Assembly: GCA_009760855.2 (NCBI GenBank)
Contig: WPIO01000053.1
Span: forward strand, 2,253,501-2,317,500
DNA: 64,000 bases
Reading direction: 5' to 3'
DNA from: Cristatella mucedo
Taxonomy: Eukaryota > Bryozoa > Phylactolaemata > Cristatellidae
Part shown: in pieces, positions 9,946 to 42,153 of the stretch
Layout: every line of letters starts with the position of its first letter
Position numbering within the stretch: position 1 is the first letter of the stretch
Notes under the pieces: generated by a model
The model's database searches: none
What the model was told of the DNA's origin: nothing
Seen by the model: only the letters and a program-made list of their open reading frames with translations
Translations under genes and position numbers: made by a program

Positions 9946-10599
9946 GAAAAGAAGACGCTTTCAGAACAAGCCCACCGAGCTGTAGCTCAAGTTAGAAAAG
10001 TCATTAGCGGATAAACTGAAAGGAAAGAGCTGTAATTGCACGGGAGCTCGGATAAAATACTCGGAAGGCAACGAAAACTTGGTTAAAAAGGAAATTTTAA
10101 AATTTCCACGTCATTTTGAGGTGGGGCTGTCGCAGGATCCTTAAAGGGCGATGACGCCCCATGGGACGGAATTGCTCGGGTTTGGTCACTTTGCCATTTT
10201 ACGATGCAACATAGGCATCGCCTCAGCGATCGGAGCCGGACGCTCGCCGAGAGCAAATTGAGCACAACAACCTTCACCACCTGATATAATTCGTACCGTT
10301 ATATTGTCGTGGCGAGTGGTCGCACACACTTTCGGCAGGCCAATCGAATCTTGATTACAGCGATCCTGGATACGCCGTGAATCCATCGCGTGGCCGTGAT
10401 CGAACTTCGGAGAGCACGTTGATCGCTGAGGCATCGGCTGCCGGACGGGACGAGCACTGTCATGCCGACGATTCTACGACTAGCTCACGTCGGTGGAGCA
10501 TTAATTAGCCAGTCCCATCTGCATTCTAGGATAGGCTCGAAAGCTCCAGGGATATGAGGTAGGAAAACGTGAGTAAGCTAAATCGGTCACATTGTGACA

Positions 10600-10690
10600 A
10601 CGCTTGAGATTATTAGCTGCACCCGTGTTAAAAAAATATTAGGAGCCGAATGTGTCATAATCGGGGATTTAAATGCTGTATAAAGATCAT
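10600..10690 (+). mobile_element. LINE endonuclease fragment (possible)
   Basis: The + strand reads ECVIIGDLNAV, which resembles the GDFN motif of APE-type endonucleases of CR1/L2-group LINEs. The fragment is short. Confidence 0.35.
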
Positions 10691-10716
10691 TTAAAGTTAT
10701 AGTTTGTCAAGGGTAC

Positions 10717-10796
<80 letters not shown>

Positions 10797-10864
10797 TAAA
10801 ACTATAACTTTAAATGATCTTTATAGCTAAAGATCATTTAAAGTTATAGTTTGTCAAGGGTACT

Positions 10865-10895
<31 letters not shown>

Positions 10896-10997
10896 TATGT
10901 ATATAGTACCCTTGACAAACTATAACTTTAAATGATCTTTATAGCAATGTTATGTATATATATATATATATATATATATACATAACATTGCTAAAAT
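10679..10997. repeat. Cluster of palindromes with (AT)n spacers
   Basis: TAAAGATCATTTAAAGTTAT and its extension to GGGTAC occur twice directly and twice inverted, separated by (AT)n runs. They are followed by the perfect arms GCAATGTTATGTATA and TATACATAACATTGC. Each arm pair could form a long hairpin. Confidence 0.88.
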
Positions 10998-11745
10998 TCG
11001 GGCTTGTTTAGATAAGGATACCACGTCTAAGTTGGTCCATGCATTTGTGACATCCAGTCTTGACTTCTATAACTCACTGCTTGCTGACCTACCGGCATGT
11101 GCAATCAGGCGCTTACAGCTGGTGTAAAACTTTGCAGCTAGGCTTTTCTGTCGTGAGCTGCGCAGTTGCCACATCGCACCACTTCTTGCCGACCTGCACT
11201 GGCTCCCAGTCCAGCAGCAGATCGACTTCGAGGTTTTGTCGCTCACTTTTAGATCACTTCATTCTTTGGCTCCAGCCTATCTCACAGATCTACTCCCCCA
11301 CCAGCAAGCATCGTACCACCCGCTTTTCGGAATCCAACAGTTTACCAATACCTTGTACAAACCTCAAATCCTTTGGAGACCGTGCATTTAGTTCGTATGC
11401 TCCCAGAGCCTGGAACCCACTCCCGACTTGCGTCACAACATCCCTGACTTGACCACATTTAAAAAGAACTTAAAAAATGCACCTATTTAGGACAGCATTT
11501 ACTTGGTCCGTGTGAATCGTCCTTGATGTGCTTATGCGTGCTGACACTGTGCATGCTGCCACTAACCACACTTGCATGCTGACCGTGTGCATGTCACCCC
11601 TAACTATGCTATTCATGTTGTTTATCAAGCATGATATTACTCACCATTCAATCGTGCTTCCTTTGCAGCAAATGTAAAGCGCCTAGAAAGAGATTGAATT
11701 CTCTGAGAGAACTTTATAGGGTACATTATAATTATCTTTATTATA
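10985..11745 (+). mobile_element. LINE-A 3' copy (CR1/L2-like)
   Basis: The C-terminal RT-ORF is recognisable (KLVHAFVTS, CAIRRLQLV, FGDRAFSSYAPRAWNPLPTC) with frameshifts. It is followed by the 3' UTR with GCAAATGTAAAGCGCCTAGA, the TCTCTGAGAG motif and an AT-rich tail. Confidence 0.88.
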
Positions 11746-11830
11746 TATATATATACATATGTATATATACATATACACACACACACACATATATGTATGT
11801 GTGTGTGTGTGTGTGTATATGTGTAGATAT
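11744..11830. repeat. (TA)n (AC)n (TG)n compound microsatellite
   Basis: Tandem TA, then AC, then TG blocks, partly palindromic. They grow out of the LINE-A tail. Confidence 0.88.
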
Positions 11831-12129
11831 GGGCGCTACGTGCTCTGGGTCCACCGTCGGTGGACCTGCATGTGTCGGCAAGGCCAACCATGACTCGTCA
11901 GTAGTCCGTCGAGGCACAAGCTCCAACCGTTTCGGTATGGCTCTGCAAGGACTAGCACCGGTTACGTTCGCTCCGTCGTTGGCAAAGAATTTTAATACGG
12001 GGACCAGTACATCACTTTCGTTATGCTAAGTACGAGTTTGGTTCGATCTATCTCGTAACTACCATGGAGCTGACTTACCTCAGTTATTTTTCAGCTGCAA
12101 ATGCACTTTCTTAAGCACGAGGTCTTCGC

Positions 12130-12270
12130 CTAGCGGTCGGGTGCATGCGTTTTGGACCAATGTCGTGGGTTAGCATCCAGCAACAAGAAACTCAATTGCC
12201 TGCGGTGAAAGCTAACGGCTCTTCTGCAGTTAAAAATGAGACTGTCGAGTATACTAATGCATGCTTTTGA
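12130..12270 (+). mobile_element. Diverged SINE-B-like copy
   Basis: CCTAGCGGTCGGGTGCATGC, then GTCGTGGGTT, then CTGCGGTGAAAGC and CTCTTCTGCAGTTA follow the SINE-B layout loosely. Confidence 0.4.
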
Positions 12271-13960
12271 ACTCACTGTCTTTTGTACCGTGCAAATAGA
12301 GAACCCAAAGTGAATGCGACTTGTCTTTCGAACGACCTTTTGGGTCAACAATTTTAATCTAATAAATCATGCAGCTCAGTGGTTGTTGCTACAGAACGAG
12401 AGTTTGCATCCACGACGCATACAGAACATAAAAAGACTACAGGAACCACAGTTACACTGATAAGCTAGGATTAATCAAAATGCAAAAGCTCAGCAAATGA
12501 TTTCCACAAAAAATGAATGAGCAATTAGGATTCACACAAAGCTGGAAAGTTTCTGAAGCCAAACCAATCAGTTTTTATTGTATAGCACCGTTCACACTGC
12601 CTGTGACCGCAAGCAGAGAAAGTCGCAGGCACAATGCACCGGGTGCATTTTCCTAGCCGGCAGAGATTGTGCACGCACAGTTTGCAAACATCTCCTACGA
12701 GCGCATGGGCAGCACTCGAACGAAGCTACCTACCATCGAAGCACAACGGAAGCCGACGAACGAAAGATTTGGGGGAGGAGGTGGCGGGGCAGGACCGGCA
12801 GTCTGAGCTGGGTGAGACGTTTGTGCGTTGCCCATGCAACTGAGCGTGACCTTGAACGTCGCCGATCTCTATTGCAGCGGGCTTGGAATGAAGTTCAAGA
12901 ATAAATCAAAGCATATCGAACGAGGACAAAGAGCAAACAGAAGAAAGGTTCTCGTGCTTATAGCATAGATAGCATAGATAGTGCATAGTGTAGTCGAGAT
13001 CCGACATTGAGGGAGGCACACGGCAAGAGCAAAACGAGCGTAGCTAAGGGGCACCGTAGTAAACGTTCACAAAAGAAATTTGAGCGTATCGGAAGACAAA
13101 AGGCTTCTCGTCGACCAGGAGAGAAGGCGCGCTGCACAAATAAAGCCCACACACCCCTCGTTTCCATTGGCAAGATTGGCCTTGAACTCGAGGCACACTA
13201 GTCTAACGACTCACAGCAGGCCGATTGGCCGCTGCAAAGATCACAGCTTAGATGCACTGTTTTCAAGGGGGTGAGGTGGGGCGTTGGTGCCGGCCGGTCT
13301 CGGCGACCGGCATCAACCGGCACGACCGTCAGTCATTGGCGGAAGTCTGCTACGACATGACCGGCAAGAGCGAGGCAGCACACAGCCGTTGCCATGTTTG
13401 ACTTATATAGACACCCCTTCCTGAAGGGGATGGGCACGGCGAGAAGCTCGCGGCATGATCGAACACGTGAGGGATCACGTGACAGCACGTCCTTGAAAGA
13501 GTGAGGCTTCGACGACCTCGACAGCAGCGACGGCACCGGTGGACGCAGAACCGTTGTCAAAGGCAGCTTGTCTACGAGAGTCACCGGGTTATGGCGGGTG
13601 AGGGCAGGGCACGGAGGGGTCGCACGGCGACTGGGGGCTGAGAGCTGCTGCAGAGAGCTGCTGCTGCTGCATCGTGAACTGCAGCTTGAACTTCGCATCG
13701 CAGGAGGCCAGGCAGGCAGCGGCAGTGCCATCGCTGCCTTACGCAAAATCGAGGCTCGCTCCGCTGAGGCCGAGGCAAGCAGGACAGCGGCAGAGATCAG
13801 AAGCCGGACATACAGTGCAGCCGCACAACGAGCGGGCACAAGGCACGTCGATTATCAACCGACGTGACACAGGTGGTCGGTCGGTCCACGTGCGCAGCAG
13901 TTCGACACTCAGTCGTCGGTTCCGGGCAGACGGCGGGCGGGGTGGGGGAGGGGGAGAGAT
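12270..13960 (-). other. ANKRD13C: 3' flank / probable 3' UTR of ANKRD13C
   Basis: No conserved coding sequence is seen. On the - strand the first AATAAA after the ANKRD13C stop that I noticed is at 12579-12574, about 1.4 kb downstream, so much of this stretch may be 3' UTR. An open frame at 13839-13333 (-) has a signal-peptide-like start but no recognised family and lies in the expected UTR. Confidence 0.35.
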
Positions 13961-33325
<19,365 letters not shown>

Positions 33326-33735
33326 GATACCCCACGGACTACCCGGACTACCCATACGTGCGGATCTGTTGAGTAACGTCACAAACAGAGCCTACCGAGA
33401 CAGACTATGTGACCGAAGCGCTTCTGTCTGAAGAATTTTATATGTGAAGCGTAAACCTGAGAGGGAAAAAAATAAGGACAAATACAATCAAATAAGACAC
33501 GCCGTAAGATGCAACTGCGGCGCAACATTAATGGCTTCCGGCTGTTCGCTGCTCTCCACCCGAGCCCCGTGAGGAGGACGGGCGCTAGGACTTCGACTCG
33601 ATCGAAGGGTCTGCAGGAAATAGTGAGGACGCTATTAAGTTTACGAAGAAGGATCACCAACCGTGCGTAATGAAGAATATGAGCCGGGCTAGGCGGCGTT
33701 TAGCCTGTCTATATGCTAGCAGCACGAGCATACAG

Positions 33736-34157
33736 CGACAGTCTACAAATACCTCGTACAAACCTTAAACCCTTTGGAGACCGTGCATTTAGTTCGTAAG
33801 CTCCCAAAGCCTGGAACTCCCTCCCGACCTGCGTCAGAACATCCCCTGACATGACCACGTTTAAAAGGAACTTGAAAACACACCTATTTAGGACAGCATA
33901 TAGTGGGTCCCTGTGATTCGTCCTTCATGTGCTTATGCGTGCTGATGTTATGCATGCTGCCACTAACAACATTTGCATGGTGACCCTGTGCATGTCACCC
34001 CTAACCATATTATTCATTTTGTTTGTTTTTCAAGCATGATTTTACTCACCATTCAATTGCATTTCCCTTTGCAGCAAATGTAAAGCGCCTAGAAATAGAT
34101 TAAGTTCTTTGAGGGCGCTTTATCAAGTGCATTATTATTATTATTATTATTATTACT
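33736..34157 (+). mobile_element. LINE-A 3' copy
   Basis: The ORF end (NLKPFGDRAFSS, then PKAWNSLPTCVRTS), the 3' UTR and (ATT)n, just upstream of ANKRD13C exon 1. Confidence 0.9.
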
Positions 34158-37060
34158 TCTCGAAGGTAGTGTCGTCAGCACCAAGCGATTGATAGCTGAA
34201 TAAATATCCGTTCATTAAAATTAATGGATGATCAGCCAAGGGGCTATTAGAGGTCTTGGCGTAGTGCCTTCGCTTGCACGATAGAGCTGAATTTTCTGGG
34301 ATCGCGTGCAGGGCGTCCATCAGTTGCGCATGTCTTTCGGAAGTATTAAGTCGCTTCACCTAAGGAGGACCAAAAGGGCGATTGTAATCAGTGCTGATTT
34401 ATGAGCTGAGAGTCCGGCTGAGTGCAGGCTAGGGCGGAAAGTTCACCATTCTTTCCTTTGGACGAGTGCAGAGACAACAACCATGTTCGTAGTTCCAGTT
34501 GGAAGAATCAGTTGGCTAAGTAAATATTGCCGATTTCGTCAACCGACCAGGCTAACTGCAGTAGCCATAATCGCAGCTGGACTAGCATCCTGAAAGTACC
34601 GGCTGCCCTGGGCGACCGCTGCATTACTGATGCATCGACTTAGTGGCCATCAGGCCTGCAATACCTCATACAGCCCAACTTGTCTTTAGAATCCGTGCTC
34701 ATTGTGTAATAAGTAAGCGAGCAGTCTAGGGCGAAGCAAGTTGCGCTTTCTCGCAACGAGCCAATGGCACGTGCCGCCCATGTGGTGAAGTTTCATTTAC
34801 AGCGTGCACTGCCCTCCAAAAGTTTTTTTGCACCCGGTCCATCGATCTGAGTTTGATTGTTGATAATGCCAGTATTCGAGTAATTCATTCAACTGCACTA
34901 ATTATTAAATCGTAAAAATATAATTATGCACTAAGTTTCAGTTTTCTACTCTTGGCTTAATAAATAACCGTATTCGTCGGCAACCGAATCGATGGTTCCC
35001 TTGTAAACAGATGGGGGTGTCTTCACGTGACTATCCACCACCCCCCATCTTCGATGTCATCCAGCAGAACTCATTGTTTTGGCCTTTCGTCGCCGACGGT
35101 GACTCGGCCAATGATGAGCTAAGGTATCCCGGATGTCTCCGTGACCTGTCGATACTAGCCCCTGCCACAGAGACTCTCGGTACGCGACCAGAACATGCCC
35201 CCAGTTGCACACCTTTCTGAGGGTATAAGAGCGGTTTTGATGTCGCTGCACGGAGATAGCCATTAAAACCTAGAAATCGCGAGGCGGCTAAAGATCTTAG
35301 ACGGTACTGCTTGGAACATTATAAAGAAACATCTGGACTATGGTAGTACAGAGGCACAGCCGTGGTCGGGTAGCCCTTGAGTAACTTCTGCGAGGGAGGA
35401 CCGGCTTTAAGATGCAGTCCAATAATTGACGCCGATTAAGTGGCTTGAATTCAAGTCGGTTTGTAGCCGGCCCGGCAGGCGGTGCCCTTCGAATTTAAAT
35501 TGGACTTTAGTAACCGTCACGGTCGACTTTTCACAACATGCTGAGGCTCGGCAAGTGAGCTGCTACCACAACGAGTGCTAGTCAGCGCTTTAAACTTACT
35601 AGCCGTAGGTTCGATAGCCGAGCTGTTGATAGGGCGAACGCAGGATTCAGGTAGGTTGTTACTGACCCACAGCAGAAAGCCCGCCGGTAGGTATCGACTA
35701 GTGGCGACGTCGCGCCTTGTGCTAACAACGTCTTGTTTTGAATGGCATATCCGAGGACAGCTCATGAGCAGTCACTGCGAAGATATCAGCGGAATGCCCG
35801 AAGGAATCTCGGAGAAGTCAGGTATAGGTCCACACCACCCTTGAAGTCGCCCGAGGCAGCTCTCCAGAGCGGGAAGGAAGGAGTACCAGCCCCTTGTCTG
35901 TGCTGTACCCAGGGGCTATAGGGAGATGGGCAGTTTGGATGAACTTCATTGCAACAGTCGATGGTATAACTGAAGCTAATGATATCAGAAAGTGCTGCAT
36001 TCGCACATTGGTGTGAAAGATGACCACAGTTTATTAGTTTCCAAATGGAACTTGCACTCATCTAGAGGCTGACCAAATGGTGATAGAGCTGAACACCAGC
36101 TACATTGACGGGGAGTGAGCGATGAAGACAACGAAAAAGTTGTAGTAGCACCATGCAGCCGACGACTATTTGCGGTCAACAAAGAACATGTGATCTGCCA
36201 ACACTCTAGTGGTCGGTGTCAAGAGAGGCCGAGAACTCTACACCCAGATGCCCTATTGCCACGAGTATCTCCCCCCCCCTATCGCTCGCACGCTTTCAGA
36301 GCCAAGTTCAACTTGGACGAGCAGGAATGTCAGCTAGAAGTAAATTGGGAGCATTCCTATGGGGCATGCCTGCATGTTTTCAACGACACTGTACAAACGG
36401 AAGTAGTGTATCTGTCAAGGTTGTGGTCACCTGTCTGTGAGCATCGATGTCTTATGGGTGGGAGTCTGAAACTCTGGAAAGACTACAAAAAAAAAGCATA
36501 TCTCAAAGCTGATTCTAGACCTAAGCTGCTTTTGGTTTAAATACAGAAGCTAATCGACTCGAACTCGCTTTAGTTTCAAATGAAAGAAGCATAGGCGATT
36601 AGGAGAGATAGCTAAGCAGTAAAAAAAAAAGTAAAAGCTTGGAATGATGTAAAATGCGAGCATAAATTGGTGGCAAGACCGAAATCGAGCGGTGAGAGGC
36701 ATGACTTCAACAGCATAGCAGCTGATCAACGTAACATTCTGCCTAATATGTGCTTCTAGTCAAATGGACAGGAGCTGCAGGACTATCTTCGTGGAAGCCC
36801 TAAGCCGATTTTGAAAAAGAATGCCAGCAGATTAAAGAATTTAAATTGGAACGACGCTATATTATTAAGACATAAAATGTATCAATTATTTTTGAAAGGA
36901 TCCCTGAATTTTGCAGTCGAACGGAGAGCAGTTCAAGATCCAAGTCAATGATATTAACCTGCGCTAGCTAAACATTGAGCTTCTTGTGAGATAGTGCTTC
37001 AGCCTCTACTAAGTAATGGCTCTACATTCTCTATTTAAAAATATATTCCATAAAAATACA
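34158..37060. other. No gene or repeat recognised
   Basis: Contains open frames up to 141 codons (36115-36540, +) with no recognisable domain, no codon pattern like the GC-rich host exons, and no convincing splice partners. Confidence 0.35.
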
Positions 37061-37061
37061 A

Positions 37062-37200
37062 TTCTTTTGCTGAGCACCCTTAGTGAACTTAAATCTCAAT
37101 TCAGGTGCTTCAAATATGCCACGGGGCTCGAGCTGATGACCTGGGTCAGCAAATACATTCACCTTGGCCTTAGTTCGGGCGATCACTTTTACCAATGGGC
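37062..37200 (-). mobile_element. SINE-A copy, diverged
   Basis: TGAGCACCCTTAGTGAACTT, TCAGGTGCTTCAAATATGCC, GGGGCTCGAGC, ACCTGGGTC. Tail and B-box regions in - orientation. Confidence 0.7.
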
Positions 37201-38084
37201 TGGACCTGAGCAAGGAGCAGACGGCGATAAAAGTGCTGAGGCGGTCGCCCGAGAGACAGCTTTCCAGCCACCGTCTAAGACCACCGAACCAAATAGCTCC
37301 TCCATGGATTCTTAGCATTCTCCGAGTGCCGAGCTAGTTAGTTCACGAATATTTGAACCTAGCACCGACGCTTTAGTAGGTTCAAAATGGAGCTAGGTTC
37401 GTTGTTTTAACGATGTGCCAGGTTTGTGCTATGTTGGCTCGAAACCAGATGCAGCCTGTCCCAGTCCCGACTGGAAACAAGGTCCTTGCTAAGTTCTACA
37501 AATGGCACGTTGACCTATAATCTTCGAGCCCAAATCACGGCTAACGTAAATACCTCAAGCTCATCAGCACCCTGGTATCATTCGATAATCCACGCAGCCC
37601 TGCTCTTGGCTGTCTATCAAGCCAGCGACACGCGTTAGCTTCCTCCAGGCAGAGCTCCGATATAATTTCATTCATATAAAGGTACAGCATACTTTCCTTA
37701 TATTGCATGCATTAAACATGCCAACAGACTGAGGTTAAGCTAGTCTGAGTTTATTTAAAAACGAATGGGGTAAGTCAAGCAGGAGTTCACTTTATAATTG
37801 CAGCATTGCGAAAATTCAGATAGGCCCCACCTTCAAGCAATCGTGACAGCATTTCTCAGAATCACGCCCTTCGTACTAGTGGCTTGGCACCAACAAGCTG
37901 TTGATCGGGCAAGCAATCCGAAAAATGTGAACTCACATGTAACTACCTCAAGCGTCATGTTTGCAGGCGATAACTTCCGATAGGACTTGGCCAAGGCAGT
38001 CTACAAGGAATACCACCATTACATGAGCTGCAACTGCAAAATGTCGGCAAGATTTTCGTGTCTGCCTGTAGCGTCCTGCTTTTA

Positions 38085-38410
38085 AGAATAATAAGAATAA
38101 TTGTACATTTGTATAGCACCCTCAGAGAACTGAATCTCTCTGCGCACTTTACAGATGCTGCAAAGACAATGTTACCAAATATTTGGTGGTAACATCCATA
38201 AGCAGCAGGTATCAAGTAAGCAGGTACATGCGCACGAAGGACGAATCCCAAAGACCCAGCACATGCTGTCATAAACAGGTGAATTTTAAGCTTCCGTTTA
38301 AATGTCATCATGTCAGGGGATGTTGTGACGTGTGTGGGTATGGAGTTCCGGGCTTTGGGAGCGTAGCAACTAAAGGTACGGTCGCCAACGGTTTTGAGAA
38401 GGCCGTCTGT
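38085..38410 (-). mobile_element. LINE-A variant subfamily, 3' end
   Basis: The tail TGTATAGCACCCTCAGAGAA is followed by ATGTTACCAAATATTTGGTG and GTAACATCCATAAGCAGCAG, absent from the main LINE-A copies but shared with 48.41 kb. Confidence 0.75.
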
Positions 38411-38619
38411 TCTTACAAATTTAATTTCCGCACTATCTCAACATCTCGTCTTGCGTTAGCTACTTAACTCCGCCACCGTATCTCTTTCTATGTCTATCTT
38501 TTTTTGACGCAGATAATTTTGCTTCTCAAGTGCACATTTCTCCAGCAAGAAAACTTTCTGATTTCGGCTGTATACATTTTGCTCCATATGTCCACGATTA
38601 CGGAAAATAAAGCTACAGG

Positions 38620-39212
38620 ACGTTTGATGACATCTTCTTGCCGACCTGCACTGGCTACCAGTCAAGCAATGGATTGACTTCAAGGTTTTGTCGCTCACTT
38701 TTAGGTCCCTTCATTCTTTGGCTCCAGCCTATTTCTCAGATATACTCCATCATCAGGCCAAGCGTCGTACCACCCGCTTTTTGAAATCCAACAGTCTACA
38801 AATACCTCGTACATACCGCAAATCCTTTGGAGACCGTGCATTTAGTTCGTATGCTCCCAAAGCCTGGAACTCCCTCCCGACTTGCGTCACGACATCCCCT
38901 GACTTGACCACATTTAAAAAGAACTTAAGAACACACGTATTTAGGACAGCATTTAGTGGGTCCCTGTGATTCGTCCTTCATGTGCTTATGCGTGCTGACA
39001 CTGTGCATGCTGCCACTAACCACATTTGCATGCTGACCCTGTGCGTGTCACCCCTAACCATGTTATTCATTTTGTTTGTTTATCAAGCATGATATTACTC
39101 ACCATTCAATTGCATTTCCCTTTGAAGCAAATGTAAAGCGCCTAGAGAGAGATTGAGTTCTCTGAGGCGCTTTATCAAGTGAATTATTATTATTATTATT
39201 ATTATTATTATG
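38620..39212 (+). mobile_element. LINE-A 3' copy
   Basis: The ORF from ADLHWLPVKQ to FKKNLRTHVFRTAFSGSL is nearly intact, followed by the 3' UTR and (ATT)n. Confidence 0.9.
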
Positions 39213-39671
39213 ACGTAAACTGCAGAATTTTCCAGCCGAATTTGAAAATGCTTGCGTTGATTGAAACAAGCAGAGCTAAACTTGCATTTAGAGTTTCATT
39301 CCGATCCATTAAGTATTAGTCTAGTTATACAAATTACAAGGCATAAACCTGTTCTGGAAATGAAGCTGTATAAAAGTCACAATAATGCACCTTAACAAAG
39401 TTCACGCATGTATCTCGACCTACCTAGCTTCAAAAAGTTGGGATACAAGTCGCATATGATGCAGAGATCGGTAAATTTTTTATTCGTAGATTCATTGCTT
39501 CCGATTTACATCCGGGTTGGACGTAGTTTGAATAACCAATTTTTCGTCCATATGGAAGTCGTCAGAGCTTCCGATTCCAGTCCTAACATGTTTGTATTTC
39601 GACAGTTACCCTCGACAGATATTCGATTTTCGGACACATTGTATGAGTATTTACTTGACATTGCCTGTTAA

Positions 39672-40430
39672 GAAAGTTTACTGCCATCCATGTTCGGGTA
39701 TCATCAATATATGCAGCATGGGAGTTGAGAGAATTTGATATGCGGTAAGGTTGGGAGGGATCAAAGCAAAGGTACAACTGAGTGTCGTTGGCATAAAAGT
39801 AAAAGCTTAGATTGTACCCGGAAATTATGTCGGCAAGAGAGAGAGAGAGACAGTATGAATCGTGAAAAGAACCGGACCAAGCACAGAACCCTGAGGTACC
39901 TCACACTTTAGCCGTTCCTCGGATGAACTTTGTCTGTGCACTTCAATCCTCTAGAGTGTCCCACTGAGAAAGGACTTCAACCATTGACCAAGGTCTGGCG
40001 GAGGTTGTGGGTTCGAGCCCTGTTGAATATGTGAAGCGCCTGAATGGACTAAGTTCTCTTAGAGCGCTATATAAATGAATTGTATTTTATTTTTTACTTT
40101 AATCATTGCAGTGAGTGCAGTACCAGTGATGCCCAGGCGAAATGAGAGGCACTTGATACGGACTCGGTGATTGATATTATCAAAAGCGGCCGAAAGATCG
40201 AGCAAAAAAAGCAGAGATACTCTACTTAAGTCTGCATTCTTATGAAAGTCTGAAGCATTGCCGACTCTGAGGTATCATTAGTTCTGAAACCAGACTGGAA
40301 CTTACTAGCTACGTTTGAAGTTTCAATATAGAAGTTCAGCTGGTCTGCCATGACTTGTTCCAGTGTCTTTGGCATGAACGATAGAAGGAAGAGTCAGCGA
40401 AAGTTACTTTGCTTCTTTTGGTGTTGCTTT
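39672..40430 (-). mobile_element. LINE-A RT-domain copy interrupted by SINE-A
   Basis: The - strand carries relics of the catalytic block, GSVLGPVLF, and the SAAFDNINHRV block. It is split at 39.98-40.09 kb by a SINE-A. Confidence 0.75.
39985..40095 (+). mobile_element. SINE-A inserted in LINE-A
   Basis: A 5'-truncated copy: AAGGTCTGGCGGAGGTTGTG, GGTTCGAGCCC, GCGCCTGAATGGACTAAG, GCGCTATATAAATGAATTG. AACCATTGA on the left and AATCATTGC on the right may be an eroded target duplication. Confidence 0.8.
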
Positions 40431-40539
40431 CTTGAGTGGTGGCCTGACTACAGCCTCTTTTAAATATGCTGGGACACGACCTGAGGTTGGTGACATTTCT
40501 GTGATGATAAGGCAGCTCCCGGCAGGGACTATTTTTAGT

Positions 40540-40770
40540 CTAAATCTTAGGGATATTTTGAAGCTGGCCATCTTGCCCATATTGCTATCATTTTACTGGT
40601 TTCTGCTGCTTCTCCCCAACGATCAAATTATGTTAGCTGCTATAGTAGACTAAATCCCTAGGTTAAGACTCCATGTGTTAGGATTGCAGCACGCCGGGCT
40701 GATTTCAGCCGAGGCGTGCCCAGGAAACCAGAAACCACCGGACACCAGAAAGCCAAGGCTCTTTATCAGT
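40540..40770 (+). repeat. Dispersed repeat R3, copy 1
   Basis: TTTTGAAGCTGGCC, a pyrimidine block, TTTCTGCTGCTTC and TGATTTCAGCCGAGGCG recur in the same order at 47.78 kb. Family unknown. Confidence 0.5.
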
Positions 40771-41600
40771 ACAAATATTGCGTATCAGTCCAGGTAGGAG
40801 GCGCGGCATTCGCTTTCAGAGGCGGCACGCCGATGCGCCGCCGTCGCCGCCGCATCGTGCTCCATGCGATGGGCCTCGGTTCAATGAGCTATATCAGCCA
40901 GATTATGACTCATAATCATCATTCATGGTTATTGAATGCCAATGGATATTAATCGATTATTCGGTAATATTTTTCTGAGGACACATTGGAGCCAATGCGG
41001 CGAGATATGCAGCACTTGCGATTTGGATCTAGGCCGCGGAGCCGTTGGCCTTCTGGTCGTGGCGGCTGCTTAACGCCCGTAACCCTCCGCTGCTGCTAAA
41101 TAATTTGTAGACTCTCTAAGCTATGGATGCGGACTTGTTAGTTAAAAGTACGAGCGCTTCGTTAGTGCCGTCGCTTTTTTCACCGCCAGTGAGCTTTTGA
41201 CTTTTTTGAACATTCCAAAATCTGTACGAAAAACAATAGTCCCATTGTTTGTATTTAATGACTTCGGCATCGTAAATTCTCTTCGACAACGAAATTCAAA
41301 GTAGTACAATTAGCACGATGTGATTCTAGAGCACAAGGTGTGCGAAATCAAGCCAGACACTTATTAAAGAAATATATTACGATGTTGCTCACTTTTTCAT
41401 TCCTACGCAAACCATTAAATTGACCAGTGGCTGCAAAATTTGATAGAATGGATAGACATGGACTTCAATCATTGTTTTGATAATGATGTAAATCAACGTG
41501 TCTTTCCTTCTCATACATAGCATACTCTAATAATAAACCATTACGATCAGTGTACTCATAAACATCAGCAATTTTTACCCAATAGATAAGCTAACTTTTG
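40771..41600. other. No gene or repeat recognised
   Basis: AT-rich, no conserved frame. Confidence 0.35.
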
Positions 41601-41603
41601 AAC

Positions 41604-41775
41604 ATGTTAACAGAATCGACAGCCTCTTTTGTATAGTGACAGAAGGGCCCTTACTGCTATCGCCACCGCTTGCAGATGCAACAAAGGATCGCCCACCGCT
41701 GGATTCAAATCCACAACATTGGGACCGAGGTCGTAAAAAGCAACCGCCTTACCTAGTGTGTCATCACGGCACCCT
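41604..41775 (-). mobile_element. SINE-B copy
   Basis: The - strand has GGTAAGGCGGTTGC, ACCTCGGTCCC, TGGATTTGAATCCAGCGGTGG as a mutated B box, the conserved middle and GGCTGTCGATTCTG at the tail. Confidence 0.8.
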
Positions 41776-42153
41776 AAATCTTAAGAGGTCCTTCGTTACC
41801 ATTCTCAGTTGAGGATAACTTATCAAAATCATGATCAAAGGAAGAAATTCTTCAATCTATATCTTCTTAAGATCTGCTACAGTCTCACCACTATTCGTCC
41901 GACCTTTAAAGGCTCTAACAGTGCCCCACAAAGCATATTCATTATTGCTTAGATTCTTAACATTATTTGCAAACTTAATTTTAGTTAGAGCTGTAGGTAA
42001 CGTTAGCCGACTATTATGAATTGACAAAAGCGCATGGAAAATTTCGCACAAACAAGATTAGCTTTTTTTACTACAACATGAATCCTGTTTATGTCACTAT
42101 TTATTGCTGTAATAAACAAAATAAAATAACCACAAATCTTCTTTGACAGAATT

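Noticed and set aside
13333-13839. 168-codon - strand frame with a signal-peptide-like start
   Set aside because: Lies in the probable 3' UTR of ANKRD13C, has no recognised domain and has low-complexity Ser/Pro/Leu composition.
36115-36540. 141-codon + strand frame
   Set aside because: No domain or splice partner recognised. I kept it only as part of an unassigned interval.
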